Positions 11,771 through 21,906 of a stretch of DNA of 50,653 bases are shown piece after piece. Every line of letters begins with the position of its first letter. Position 1 is the first letter of the stretch. The notes beneath the pieces were generated by a model. That model saw only the letters and a list, made by a program, of their open reading frames with translations. It ran no database searches and had not been told where the DNA came from. Source of the DNA: Phoronis australis (Eukaryota > Phoronida > Phoronidae); NCBI GenBank assembly GCA_002633005.1, contig NMRA01000745.1, forward strand, positions 12,248 through 62,900, read 5' to 3'. A program made the translations under genes and the position numbers.

Positions 11771-12601
11771 CTAATAGAATTCCAGCAGTTTAGCCCCATC
11801 CTTTGAACGAACAATGCGTCCATACGANNNNNNNNNNNNNNNNNNNNNNNNNNNNNNNNNNNNNNNNNNNNNNNNNNNNNNNNNNNNNNNNNNNNNNNNN
11901 NNNNNNNNNNNNNNNNNNNNNNNNNNNNNNNNNNNNNNNNNNNNNNNNNNNNNNNNNNNNNNNNNNNNNNNNNNNNNNNNNNNNNNNNNNNNNNNNNNNN
12001 NNNNNNNNNNNNNNNNNNNNNNNNNNNNNNNNNNNNNNNNNNNNNNNNNNNNNNNNNNNNNNNNNNNNNNNNNNNNNNNNNNNNNNNNNNNNNNNNNNNN
12101 NNNNNNNNNNNNNNNNNNNNNNNNNNNNNNNNNNNNNNNNNNNNNNNNNNNNNNNNNNNNNNNNNNNNNNNNNNNNNNNNNNNNNNNNNNNNNNNNNNNN
12201 NNNNNNNNNNNNNNNNNNNNNNNNNNNNNNNNNNNNNNNNNNNNNNNNNNNNNNNNNNNNNNNNNNNNNNNNNNNNNNNNNNNNNNNNNNNNNNNNNNNN
12301 NNNNNNNNNNNNNNNNNNNNNNNNNNNNNNNNNNNNNNNNNNNNNNNNNNNNNNNNNNNNNNNNNNNNNNNNNNNNNNNNNNNNNNNNNNNNNNNNNNNN
12401 NNNNNNNNNNNNNNNNNNNNNNNNNNNNNNNNNNNNNNNNNNNNNNNNNNNNNNNNNNNNNNNNNNNNNNNNNNNNNNNNNNNNNNNNNNNNNNNNNNNN
12501 NNNNNNNNNNNNNNNATTTTTTTAATTTCTCCTTTGTTTTGTCGTAGCTTACTTTCTAGCCCCCCTATGTTCCATGATCCTATTTTCATTTCTCTTGTCA
12601 T
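11771..12601 (-). pseudogene. LINE ORF2 N-terminal fragment (EEP endonuclease), prematurely stopped
   Basis: The frame opens MTREMKIGSWNIGGLESKL, the first strand of an exonuclease-endonuclease-phosphatase (EEP) domain (the W-N-I/V-G-G motif is typical of LINE endonucleases). After the N gap it resumes as YGRIVRSKDGAKLLEFY, a segment expected later in the same domain, and then hits TAG at 11771-11773. Reading on past the stop gives YVNLR, as expected for the next strand, which suggests the stop is a mutation. Similarity is lost soon after. Frame agreement across the gap holds only if the N count is exact. The reverse transcriptase and 3' UTR are absent here. Confidence 0.75.
11828..12515. other. 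Assembly gap (688 N)
   Basis: A run of N lies inside the LINE ORF2. Open frames reported across it are artefacts of the unknown bases. Confidence 1.
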
Positions 12602-12607
12602 TGTTTG

Positions 12608-13363
12608 CTATTGACTGTCGTCCTCTTCATTTGTATCCGTTCTATCTCTGAAGATGTATCTATCCTCGTTGCAGACAACTTTGTCTATATGATCGTCATA
12701 CAGGTACATTTTCCTGTTGTGATAAAGCTTATCGAATTTTATTGTGGCTTCTATAAAATTATTGTCTCTTGAGAACTGCCATAACTTTGATCTAGCGATA
12801 CGAACCTTCTTGCTGAAATCTTCAGCTACCGAGTATTGAGTTTCACTCCTTAATTTTCTTTTGCCTTTTAAGATCTGCATCTTGTCCTTGAACGAACTCA
12901 ACTTTGCGATGATTGGTCGAGGTTTGCTAGGGTTCTTGCGACCAATCCTATGGGCCCGCTCAATCTTTACCTCTGATATGTCGAGGTGGTTATTGACTAG
13001 TTCCTTTAGTGCAGTTTCCGCTTCTTCCCATGTTTCCGAATTCCTCTCGGGAATGCCGTGAAAAATTAGGTTGTCCCGTCTAGACCTATTCTCTAAATCA
13101 TCCACCTTGCTTTCCAAGTGCGCCACCTGTTGTCTCAAACCGACATTTTCCTGTTTCATTTCCTTGCATTGACGACTTAAGGATTCTATTTTACCAGACA
13201 AATCTTCTCTCATTTTCTCAAATTTTGTATTCATTTGTTCCAGTAGTTCTCTATTCGATATATCAGGTGGGTTACTTTCAGGTTGAGTCATATATGAAGG
13301 TAAGGTCCGGTTGCGCAATCCGGTCGCAGGTCCTGCATTAGGTGTGCCTTTACCTCCTGGCAT
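12608..13363 (-). CDS. LINE ORF1 protein (L1 ORF1p-like RNA-binding protein)
   Basis: This is an intact 251-residue frame. Residues 1-35 are a polar, Pro-rich leader. Residues about 36-95 are a coiled coil with heptads of Leu/Met/Val among charged residues. Residues about 96-170 match the RRM-like part of L1 ORF1p (Transposase_22 type), with the marker RRDNLIFHGIPE and a later IERAHRIGRKNPSKPRPII. Residues 171-235 fit the C-terminal domain. In this class ORF1p trimerises through the coiled coil and binds the element RNA. There is no frameshift or internal stop, although the adjoining ORF2 is broken. Only six bases separate its stop from the ORF2 start codon, so ORF2 may be translated by termination-reinitiation. 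Confidence 0.92.
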   Translation of the reverse strand: MPGGKGTPNAGPATGLRNRTLPSYMTQPESNPPDISNRELLEQMNTKFEKMREDLSGKIESLSRQCKEMKQENVGLRQQVAHLESKVDDLENRSRRDNLIFHGIPERNSETWEEAETALKELVNNHLDISEVKIERAHRIGRKNPSKPRPIIAKLSSFKDKMQILKGKRKLRSETQYSVAEDFSKKVRIARSKLWQFSRDNNFIEATIKFDKLYHNRKMYLYDDHIDKVVCNEDRYIFRDRTDTNEEDDSQ

Positions 13364-16264
13364 GATTTGCTATTGTTACGTAACCTGTATATACACTGTA
13401 AACTGAAACAGAGCTCTGACACCTCAGTGTAGGTAACCCTATAGCAGGTTATGGAACTGTCTCAAAGTCGGTTTTCACTCAGTCTAATGAAGTTTGACCA
13501 ACCTTCAAGCGTTCTGTAGATGTTGAGTATCACCTTCTTCTGACTGAAGTCCACACTTTTACGTATTACCGTAGTAATTTCTGGTTTTAGTATGAGCGAT
13601 GTAGATATGCGTTCACAAAAATAGCGCCACCTATCGCCCCTTCTAAACGTACTTGAAAACGTGCACTTTATCATTTATACATATAATTAAAAACATCGAA
13701 AAAATTGATAAGGGGGAAGCTTTTGGATGGTTTATTAGTTCACTGGAGTTTAAAATTCAATAAAACAATTTGGCCCAAAATTCCCTTTTTCCAGTGGCCC
13801 CTCTCTGGCAAGGGATAACGGAGACTTCTGTCGTTCTATACTTTTTTCGTTTTTCTGTCGAAGAAATTGTATATCACTTTAGAACAGTTGATGACCTGAC
13901 AGGTAGCATCAATTGCTCCACATTTCCCGATTTTTGAAAATATATATCTATTCATATTTAGGCGTCCATGCTTGGAAGGGGGGGGGGGCATTGATGCTAT
14001 TCAAATGGCCACCCTTTTCGTGTTTTATTGACAAATTCTTAATGGGTCGTTGACGAAGAGAGGGCCCAATGTTGGAATCGATAACCTCTATTTTTTGAAA
14101 TCGTACAACCGTTTTGTTGAGGAAAGTTACTTCTTGCAGAGTCACACAATGTTGGAACGATCTATGAGTCATCAAATCTTAATAATGCTTAGCCAATCAT
14201 CTTTTAAGATGAAATGCTAAACCTTTAAAAGATGTCCCATTGTAGACAGGGGTTCCAGACCCTCTGTCGGTGGGGCGGTTCGGGGAATTGTTCCTTTGCC
14301 AATCTATACATGTAATTCCGACACTGCCAACTTTTCTCAACAAACAACAAAGATTCTTGCACAGCACCTCAGTTTCAAAACATTCGATAATACAACAAAA
14401 ATGTGAAAAATACTATAGGATTGTCCGCCATCGAAAGGGAGGAATTATAAAGAACGTGAAGACCACTATTTGTGCATTACACACGATGACTATATCCGAC
14501 TATTAGTGTTAAAATAACATTACTTTTTCCATAATATCATAAGGAGAGTAGTTTCTTTGAAGACAGTTACTAGAAGTTGTTTGTGAAGAAATCGCATACG
14601 TCAAAAGACTGTGGAAGCAACAATTTCTGATCGAACGGGGTATCCAAAGTACTCGAAAACTTAAAGATTTCAGCGTATTTTTGGGTTGAAGCTTAACGCT
14701 TGAGTCGTTATACGTGACACGTAAATAACCAATATAAGCTTTATCCGAATGTCCCATCTCCCATGTCTTTCCGGTTACCCGTCAAAAATCTTCGAGCTTG
14801 CCTGCGGAAATTGCTTATAACCTTTTTATTTTAATTAACAAATTCGTCTGTTTCTAATTTTTCATGTTTACGTATTTACAGAAATCAACAGATTTTTAGA
14901 TGATATTTGACAATTACATGTAGAAGTTGATGAAGTTTCGGTGAGTTTTATTACAGCAAGAAGTTGGAAAAAATCTATAACCCGTCATCAAATCATATAG
15001 AACACTCTAACAATTTTTGCTTAAATGAAATCACTCTCAGAGACATTGATTAAATTCGGGCAGTCACCAAAAATATACGTACAATTCAAATGACAATAAA
15101 TGCCTTTCTTTTTGACTTAGGTACAGGATTTGTTGTTTAAACCCACAAACAGTCAGCCAAAAAAGACTTAAGTCATCAAATCAAGGTAAACACATTTCTC
15201 ATTGAATCGATTGTTGATTTCTGATGTTTTTAGTTTCAAGTAGTATTTCGCAATGACTTTTTGTTCATTGAAACCGAATAATTTTCTTGCCATTCCTGTG
15301 CAACTCACACAGACGACGCACGTTATGACTGATACATCCTCGTCAAAATAAGGTGAAACCATTCAGTAGGCCTGCGCAAAATCTGATTGTTCCACAGGAA
15401 TTTTGAAGCCCAGGCGTTAAAGAAAACACTTAGTACAGCTATCCTTTTCTGCTGCCACCAGGAACTGAGGTTTAAACAAAGGATTATGAAACATCCCAAA
15501 AGACAGTATACCAGAGACCTTTGGATCTCACTTTTTCAAAGCATTCCTTCACAGGATACCGTAAAAAAAACGAACTTTTCCCGAAACTGGATCATAAAAA
15601 CGAACCCTTACCTTAGGGCCAGCGTAGACGGACAGGTAGTACCGAGCTAAGTTGAATATTTTAAATGAATCAAAGCTGAATTGACCAGAGAGTAGCTTAG
15701 TTCCCTGAATTTCGTATTTTCTCACTGTAAGATCTCAACTACAGTTACTTGAGGGAGCCCCCAGGTACAATTCCCTGACCCTAGGCCCATTTTTACTTCC
15801 CGCCAAACTTTGTTGATTCACGTTTACTCAAATCGTGTTAGCTGCATCCCAGGGATTGTCCCCCCTTACCTATTGCGGACGTTGGGGTTTTGCTAAATAC
15901 GACTGGATACGGAGAACGAGGGGATTGAGGGGCAGAGGTGGTGTCGATAAGTGGTTTAAATCAAAAATGCTAGCTGTCGTTGGACAGCGGGTACACAAAA
16001 GCGGTTTGTTGTATTTCCTTGCATACATGTACCTACTGTACATAGATATAGGTACAATGCATATTTAGACCCATGCGCCTTTATCCAAAATTATGTCTTT
16101 TGCACAGAAAATTGTTAGCTCAGTCGTTTAGTTTATAGACACTATTGTCATCGGTGTGCAGGTGCAATCCTTGATGTGGCTCCAGGGTCACACTGTCGTC
16201 CGTACACAAGTTTGTGACGGTTTGACAATACACACAATCCTGTAGTAGTAGGTAGTATGTAGTA
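13364..16264. other. Intergenic, no gene recognised
   Basis: The right edge probably includes the LINE 5' UTR (13364 to about 13450). An 11-base G run lies at 13978-13988. A short palindromic patch around 14200-14235 has CTTTTAAGAT facing CCTTTAAAAG. I find no exon with a recognisable domain on either strand. Confidence 0.5.
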
Positions 16265-17150
16265 TTTATTTATTATAGTGACAAGTACAATTAATTCAAA
16301 CAGTTATTGGTATAACATTCCTAAGAAAGATAGGTACCCAGCCCAGTTGGTGTTATTAGTCACTTTAACCACACAACTCGGATGTAGGCCTACCATAAAT
16401 GCCTCGGTTTCTAAGTTGAAAAGCAGACTTGATGTATTTGGCAAATTGCCTACGAAAATGCTGAAACAGCAGTTTTAGCGTATCTAATCTTGTGAAATCT
16501 GCAAAGTTCGGTATTTGAAATGAAACATTATTAAACAGAATAGACCTCCGTGAGTTATAAAGAGAACAATCAAACACAAAATCAGGTCATTCTCCACAGA
16601 ACCAGAATCACAACACAAACAATGTCTTACACTTACAAGAGTTTTAACATAACGACCAGTTTCCAAGTGCAATGGGAGATTTCCTGCTCTAAGCTGAGCC
16701 AGAAGAGATCGCTCGGAACGAGATAAAATTTAATCTTTACATACAGCTCGGTAAGAAACCCCTGCTTAAATAAAATGTACGTTCTTAACTTGGGTTTTGT
16801 TAAAACAGACTCAGCCCAAGCATGTTTTGAGTTTTCAAATAGTTTGAGTCTAGCATCTACTATGTTACACATGGTCAAATTTTGAAAACAGGTTTGCATG
16901 CCAGTTATGTTAAATTTTTGATTCCGTCTATCCAACCCTTTCTACCAACAGAGTAGTCGCATAGAAATACCTTCTTAAGTAACCTATCACCACCTGTGGT
17001 TACTAGTTTGTTCCAAAGACGCAGCATATTCAATTTAAACGGGTGGAGTCCCAACCCATATCGCCACTAACAGCATGAGATGCAGTAAATCGGTTGACCC
17101 CCTAAATAAAAACGCATACATGTAGCTCTGTTTTGAATTTGTATTTGTTC
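16265..17150 (-). pseudogene. Decayed LINE ORF2 C-terminal fragment
   Basis: Pieces of the C-terminal region of a LINE reverse transcriptase protein can be read in order on the minus strand in shifting frames: LNMLRLWNKLV and LLKKVFLCDYS (16990-17040), KPKLRTYILFKQGFLTELYV (16730-16800), LHLETGRYVKTLVSVRHCL then CDSGSVEN (16600-16670), and FDCSLYNSRRSILFNNV (about 16510-16575). The Cys-rich C-x-x-C...H...C element near the end is typical of this region. Several frameshifts and stops are present. The left end trails into ATAAATAAATA and CTACATACTAC repeats, as expected for a LINE 3' tail. It belongs to the same broad group as the LINE at 11.77-13.36 kb, but lies 5' of it on the shared strand, so it is a separate or rearranged insertion. 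Confidence 0.7.
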
Positions 17151-17599
17151 TATCTTTAACGACAGTAAGACACATTCTAAGTTAGAGAGTCAATGGAAAA
17201 TGGAGTTACGCGAAAGTTCATATTTTAAAAAGATCTTACGCAGTGCCTCATAAAATTACAATGGATCCCAGCATTAGATGGTTCCAATTTGGAATATTAC
17301 ACAGGATTATTGTAACATATACGCTTAAGTCAACATCCAAGTTCGGGATTCTAATTTATTCACGAAGGCAATGAGCTTTTGCTCCCAAAGCAGGTTGTAT
17401 GTTCTTAAGGCGCTGTGAAAAATTAGTACTCTACATTTCGCCTGCTTGGCCGAACACCCGACAAATTTATGTTTTAGAAACTAGGTAGAGTCGCTGCAGA
17501 ATCTACGTGGCAACGTCATTTTACAACAAGACGTCTCAAGTGGTTATTCGTGTAGTTGTCGCGTTGTCGCATTACGCCCCAAACTTTTGCATCTATTTA

Positions 17600-17650
17600 T
17601 TGACTGTAGGGGCGGATCCAGGATTTTGAGTTTGGGGGACCCAGAGCACG
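17600..17650 (-). repeat. MITE M1 fragment
   Basis: GGGGCGGATCCAGGATTTTG is the reverse complement of one end of the MITE copies at 24832-24994 and 36636-36799. The other end was not found. Confidence 0.6.
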
Positions 17651-18445
17651 CGAATAACCAAAATTTCGCAACAAGTGCGCGCTTAACCTAAAATGTAGGG
17701 AAGCAAGGGGCTTGAAATTTTAGGTTTGTGTGCTTTATTACTAAAAAAGGAAAACAAAGAGAACAGGTCAAAAGGAGAAGGTTGACGACTTTCAAATCAA
17801 GTAGTCTACCAGTTTACCACTGGTCGTTCCAGTTTGAAAGTTGTAGGCCAGCAGAGGATAAATCAAACTCCAACGCGAAAACAAAAACACATATCATCTG
17901 CTCCAACAATTTCAAGATAAGCAACGCCGGAGTTCATATGCACCAACCGTGTGCATCGGGCATGTTTCGGTTTCAACAGTCGTTTGACATCTCTACTGGA
18001 CCCGGTTGTGGCTCCGCGAGGTGATCAATCTTTTTTAGTGCGGGCAAATCCCCCCACTATTATCTTTAACGAATAACACAATGAACCCAATATCCTTAAT
18101 GATAAGAATAGTGTTCGACTTCAAGTAATTTTGGTGCCAGCTTACGCTCGCTCAAGGTCTACTCTCCAAGTAGGGGGCCTGGCCGAACGATCACTCGGTG
18201 TTTACGTAAATTTTACTTATGTAAGGAAATTCGAGAAGTACGAACTACAAGTACCTTTACACGTAGAGTGGTAACGCCTTGTTACACAAAACAGATACAT
18301 GTCAATTATTTTCGCTCTTGCTACAACAATTTGGTAAAAAATCCTAGCAACCATAACATTAATAGAAAAAAACAATCAAAGTACTGATTGTTCAACTGGC
18401 AAAACGTATAACATTGTTACAATACGGGTTAGTCTGTATGAGCCA

Positions 18446-18567
18446 GAAAAGGGAGAGAGGAAAGAGGGAGGGGCGAGGGACGGAGAGAGGTATCGAGGGC
18501 GGGAGAGCGGGCGAGAGAGCGGGAGGGAGAGGTGGGGTAGAAGAGATTCGAGGGAAAGAGAGAGGGA
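18446..18567 (+). repeat. Polypurine (GA-rich) tract
   Basis: About 120 bases are almost purely A/G on the plus strand, with GAGAGAGG and GCGGGAG units broken by a few C and T. It gives open frames on both strands with Ser/Leu/Pro-rich or Arg/Gly-rich translations, which I treat as composition artefacts. It lies ~300 bases past the stop codon of gene A. Confidence 0.9.
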
Positions 18568-18763
18568 TTCCACTGTTCCCTATGCTGATTATGCGTATAT
18601 TTATAGGCCAACATAAAGACCCGTAGTTCGTGGAATGTCTCCTATGTACAACTAGATGACGCTCTTTTAATAAATTAGCACAATGACGAATCATACTCGG
18701 ACTGTTACACCTTTTGGACCTGTGCACACTTTCAGTTTGAGGAATTGATAGTTTAAATGAATA

Positions 18764-18769
18764 TTTAAT
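18764..18769 (-). promoter_or_regulatory. Candidate poly(A) signal of gene A
   Basis: ATTAAA on the minus strand, about 105 bases downstream of the stop codon. It is the first common poly(A) hexamer variant I find there. No canonical AATAAA is nearer. Confidence 0.4.
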
Positions 18770-18872
18770 GGAATCATTCTACTGAAAAGCTCGAAATAAC
18801 ACTCTGATTCTACATCAAATGTGTCAACTTAAACTGATACTGGTTCACGAATTGGAACATTGCGACACTGGC

Positions 18873-19095
18873 TTAATTATCTACGTAGTTCAACTCCAGT
18901 AGTTCGTCGTAGGTCGGAATCACAATAGGTTTTACTTTAGGCTCAACTGTAAAAGTACCGGGTTTCTTCTCGAAGTCGTAAATTTTGTTGTATGTGGGCG
19001 GCATAGGGGCCACCTTCCCTCGTGAGTATATGGGTCGTGTTCCTCCTCTTTGATTGGTCCCCTTGTATTTTTGCAGTGGACCCTGATCGCGCTCT
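18873..19095 (-). CDS. Gene A last exon: cytoplasmic tail and stop codon
   Basis: The exon encodes the final 73 residues plus TAA (18873-18875). The segment is rich in Lys, Pro and Tyr with no hydrophobic stretch, as expected of a cytoplasmic tail after the transmembrane exon at 21708-21906. MPPTYNKIYD contains PPTY (18990-19001), a PPxY match of the type bound by WW domains such as those of NEDD4-family ligases. YNKI overlaps it and YDEL follows 23 residues later (18900-18911). Both fit YxxI/YxxL sorting or phosphotyrosine patterns, but are too far apart for a classical ITAM. The acceptor is TTTCAG beside 19095. Entry in phase 2 matches the preceding exon. These motif roles are inferred from pattern only. 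Confidence 0.9.
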
Positions 19096-21707
19096 CTGAA
19101 ACACACAATGCGTGCATCTGCTGTTTACATTAATGTATACTGTTATATACTTTTGGCATTCCATACCCACATGCAATTGGAATATTAGAAATCAGTGTAT
19201 CGTAATGGTGATTTCAATTCAAACATAATCGATTCTTAATTTAAAAATATCGTCATAGGCGAATGAAACATTAAGAGTCTAGATTATCCCGAAAACGTTG
19301 TTGAGTACAGCAGGTTAAAGGAGCATGCCGCCCAAAAATCAACCTATTTTGTATCAATTTAGATCGAGTAGTTCTACTCGGTAACGACACGTACGGTTGC
19401 GTTACCTGACACCTGACGGCAGACGGAGGTGTTGAAATTATCCAATGACGTCATCGGTTTCACACGCAGTTTGTTCAGCAGTTCACAACACGGGTTACTG
19501 GTGTCAGCTTATCGTTTGAAGTCATCGTTTAACATCAATAAATCATCAAACTTCGATGTAAAACCCTTAAATATACACCAAGTTCTTATAAAAACGTGTT
19601 GTTTTATTTCGCTGTTACGGATTTATTGGTATTTGGACACAGCCTACAAACTTCGGCTGGCCAATAAGGTCCGTAGCAGGAGTTAGGGGTAAGTTCGGAG
19701 ATAATTTCGAAGTATTTTCCGTAAGATACAGACAGGAGAACCTAGATCTGTGTTGTTTAGACTTGTGATTTTTTATTTCTAAACATAAAACGTTTGTTAT
19801 CCTGGCCAGTGGCCCGATGCCCGATCAGGCCCGTCGCGGCCGGCTGGATTTACTTGTTATCCCGGCCAGTGGCTCGGAAACTGATCAGACATCACGAACA
19901 TAAACAAGCCAAAGTTGGAAACTAAACTTCTAGTCAGGAAAATACTATACCAGTGAGCCAAATTAATGTGCACGTGATTATGTTGGGGAATTAGCCACGA
20001 AACTGCAAATCTACTTACTCGTCGGGGGCCGCGAATTCAGGTTCCGCTTTGGCCACAACCCCGTCAGGGCTGAAGTTGTACATTGACAATCATTATTTGA
20101 GTAATGTAAAAGGAAATAAAGATCCCCTAACAGCTGGCCGTGGGATGGAAATCGAGTTGCTTCACAACAGTATCTGCCAGCAAGCACTAAATTAGCATGA
20201 GCTCACACGGCCTAGGTGTCCTGTCAATTAGTTATATTGCACATAAAGCCGGTAACGCAAGGATTTATTCATTGCTGGCTTCTCAAATTATTTGCACTCA
20301 CGAACACTCCAAAGGCATTACACATTGCATCTAATGAGACAGACTTTGTTTCAGTTTTATATAAGTATTGGTTAGGGTGAGAATAATTCATTTTGAAACA
20401 GAACGCTCAGTAATAAACGCCAACATGGCACGACTCGCAATCCCGACTTAGGCCGAGCTAGAGCTCATCAGTCCCGACTTCGTAGGTGGATCGTTAAATT
20501 TTACAGGGTATCAATTCGAACAGGAATAGTGACGAAAAAATACGAGAGAGGCGCCGTGAACAAGCTCAGACAACGGAACGTTTGGAGTTATTTGGTAAGC
20601 CGGCATTCGTCAGGCACTGTCGACGTCTGCAGACCACAGACACGGAGATGTTTCACGGCCTCATACCTGCTATTTACAGCGTACATTTCATTCTTCACTG
20701 CCATGAGCCACTTTCTAAGCATTTTGGACTCTCGAGGAAGTAAAAAAAAAAAAACGATATACCCGCTTTCCTTGCTGCTGCTTAGTTCGGACAAGTGGGA
20801 ACGATGCACCGCAACATAGCGGCATTCACTCTGCATATGAACCACTGACGTCGCTAGCGTCGTTTCTCACCTTCCTCACAGGTTAACGCGACACCTCTTG
20901 GCAAGGTAAGGTCGACCGTATGCAAGGCGATGTGGATATAGACCGAATAAGATGGCAAAAAATACTATTTGAATTGGGTGGCATTCTCCTTTAATAGAAT
21001 CAAAACTAGAGGCCAAAGCTACCGTGTTTGTACATGTACATGTATGTGGCTGACTAAATTAACAAATTTGAGTTTTCATGTAAACATAGTTTTGGCAAAG
21101 AAAATGCTGTTTAAGCACGAAGCTATAAGCGAAGTGCTAAATCAAGCGTACAACGGATGAAGAATTGTCAGGCATTTCGCTCTGTTCAGGTATCTAGACA
21201 GACTGACAGCGTTTGCAGTGTTACATGTAGATCAATCAAATTTTGAGCCCGGTTTAATATTATTCTCCGTCATAGGATTATATGGCCTTTACCAACTCAA
21301 GCCATGGGCAATGCATAAGTGCCCTTTTCGATTTAACAATTGTGAGGTTTGCCAGAATCAATGAATTCTAAAGGGTTTTCTTGAATCGCCTTTGGATTTG
21401 ACGTTTTATGTTGGCAACGAAATTAGCACCGTATCACTGTAAGGCCTAATTCAAAATTTTCGTTTTATCAACATCTTAACGGGATGAAATTCAGTTTTGA
21501 AATAATCGCTTCGCCTCGTGCCTTACCAAAAGTTACTTATTCTGTGTATGGGTAGGTGCACATGTTCTCATGTCATGTCAGTACGTAGTTACTATTTTAT
21601 CATCGTCACCGTTTGTCAACTTATAAACATTATTATGACGCTCCACGTAACCAGCAATTCTAATCAGCAATGCTGAAGCATAGCCTTCTGTTGAGATTAA
21701 TACTCAC
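19096..21707. other. Last intron of gene A, mostly a DNA transposon copy
   Basis: Transposon T1 copy A occupies 19319-20990. The remaining sequence shows no exon. Confidence 0.6.
19319..20990 (+). mobile_element. DNA transposon T1 copy A (TTAA target site, short TIRs)
   Basis: The element is 1672 bp, flanked by TTAA on both sides (19315-19318 and 20991-20994). It starts AGGAGCATGCCGCCC and ends with the reverse complement of AGGAGAATGCCACCC, so the TIR is about 15 bp. It aligns over its full length to copy B (43838-45490). TTAA duplications are made by piggyBac and by Kolobok-type elements. No intact transposase is present. Where copy B keeps a short Glu-rich frame, this copy is frameshifted. 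It is most likely non-autonomous or dead. It sits in the last intron of gene A. Confidence 0.85.
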
Positions 21708-21906
21708 ATGGTTTCCCGTTTTCTCAGAACGAAGTTTATAAATAACAAATTGATCACCAGACCAATTCCCCCCGCAGATATGATGAGCAGATGCCACCAC
21801 TTGAGGTCGCTCGCCCCGGGCTCAAAGCCTGTCTTTACTGCCCACATAGTACGTGATCGGTGGAAAGCTTCAAACTCCGCTTCTGCATCGATTTCACAGA
21901 GGTCAC
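21708..21906 (-). CDS. Gene A exon: EGF end, juxtamembrane segment and transmembrane helix
   Basis: The exon starts with GDLCE, which supplies Cys6 and closes the EGF begun in the exon at 23896-24093. A ~30-residue acidic/polar juxtamembrane segment follows (IDAEAEFEAFHRSRTMW). Then comes a single hydrophobic helix, WWHLLIISAGGIGLVINLLF and on to VL (21725-21799), ended by the stop-transfer RKRE. This fixes the protein as type I: modules outside, tail inside. The acceptor is TTTAG beside 21906 (phase 1) and the donor is AT|GTGAGT (phase 2). Confidence 0.93.

Larger units (their letters stand above)
11768..13363 (-). mobile_element. L1-like LINE, 5' half (ORF1 plus start of ORF2), interrupted by an N gap
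   Basis: The element reads on the minus strand. A complete ORF1 (12608-13363) is followed six bases later by ORF2, which starts with an endonuclease-type N terminus. ORF2 runs into 688 unresolved bases (11828-12515) and stops at 11771. No reverse transcriptase follows. LINE copies are normally truncated at the 5' end. Here the 5' end is kept and the 3' part is missing, so either the copy is broken or the assembly around the gap is wrong. Confidence 0.85.
17151..18872. other. Intergenic region between gene A 3' end and the LINE fragment
   Basis: It holds a MITE fragment, a polypurine tract and the presumed 3' UTR of gene A on its right side. An ATTAAA (a variant poly(A) signal) on the minus strand at 18764-18769, about 105 bases after the gene A stop, could end the transcript. 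The plus-strand frame at 17728-18024 has no recognisable domain. Confidence 0.45.

Noticed and set aside
11803-12614. Long open frames on both strands through 11.8-12.6 kb
   Set aside because: They consist almost entirely of unknown residues from the N gap. Only the minus-strand frame has real, recognisable ends (LINE ORF2).
18392-18727. Overlapping Ser/Leu/Pro-rich minus-strand frames and an Arg/Gly-rich plus-strand frame
   Set aside because: Direct translation of the polypurine tract. Composition explains the absence of stops.
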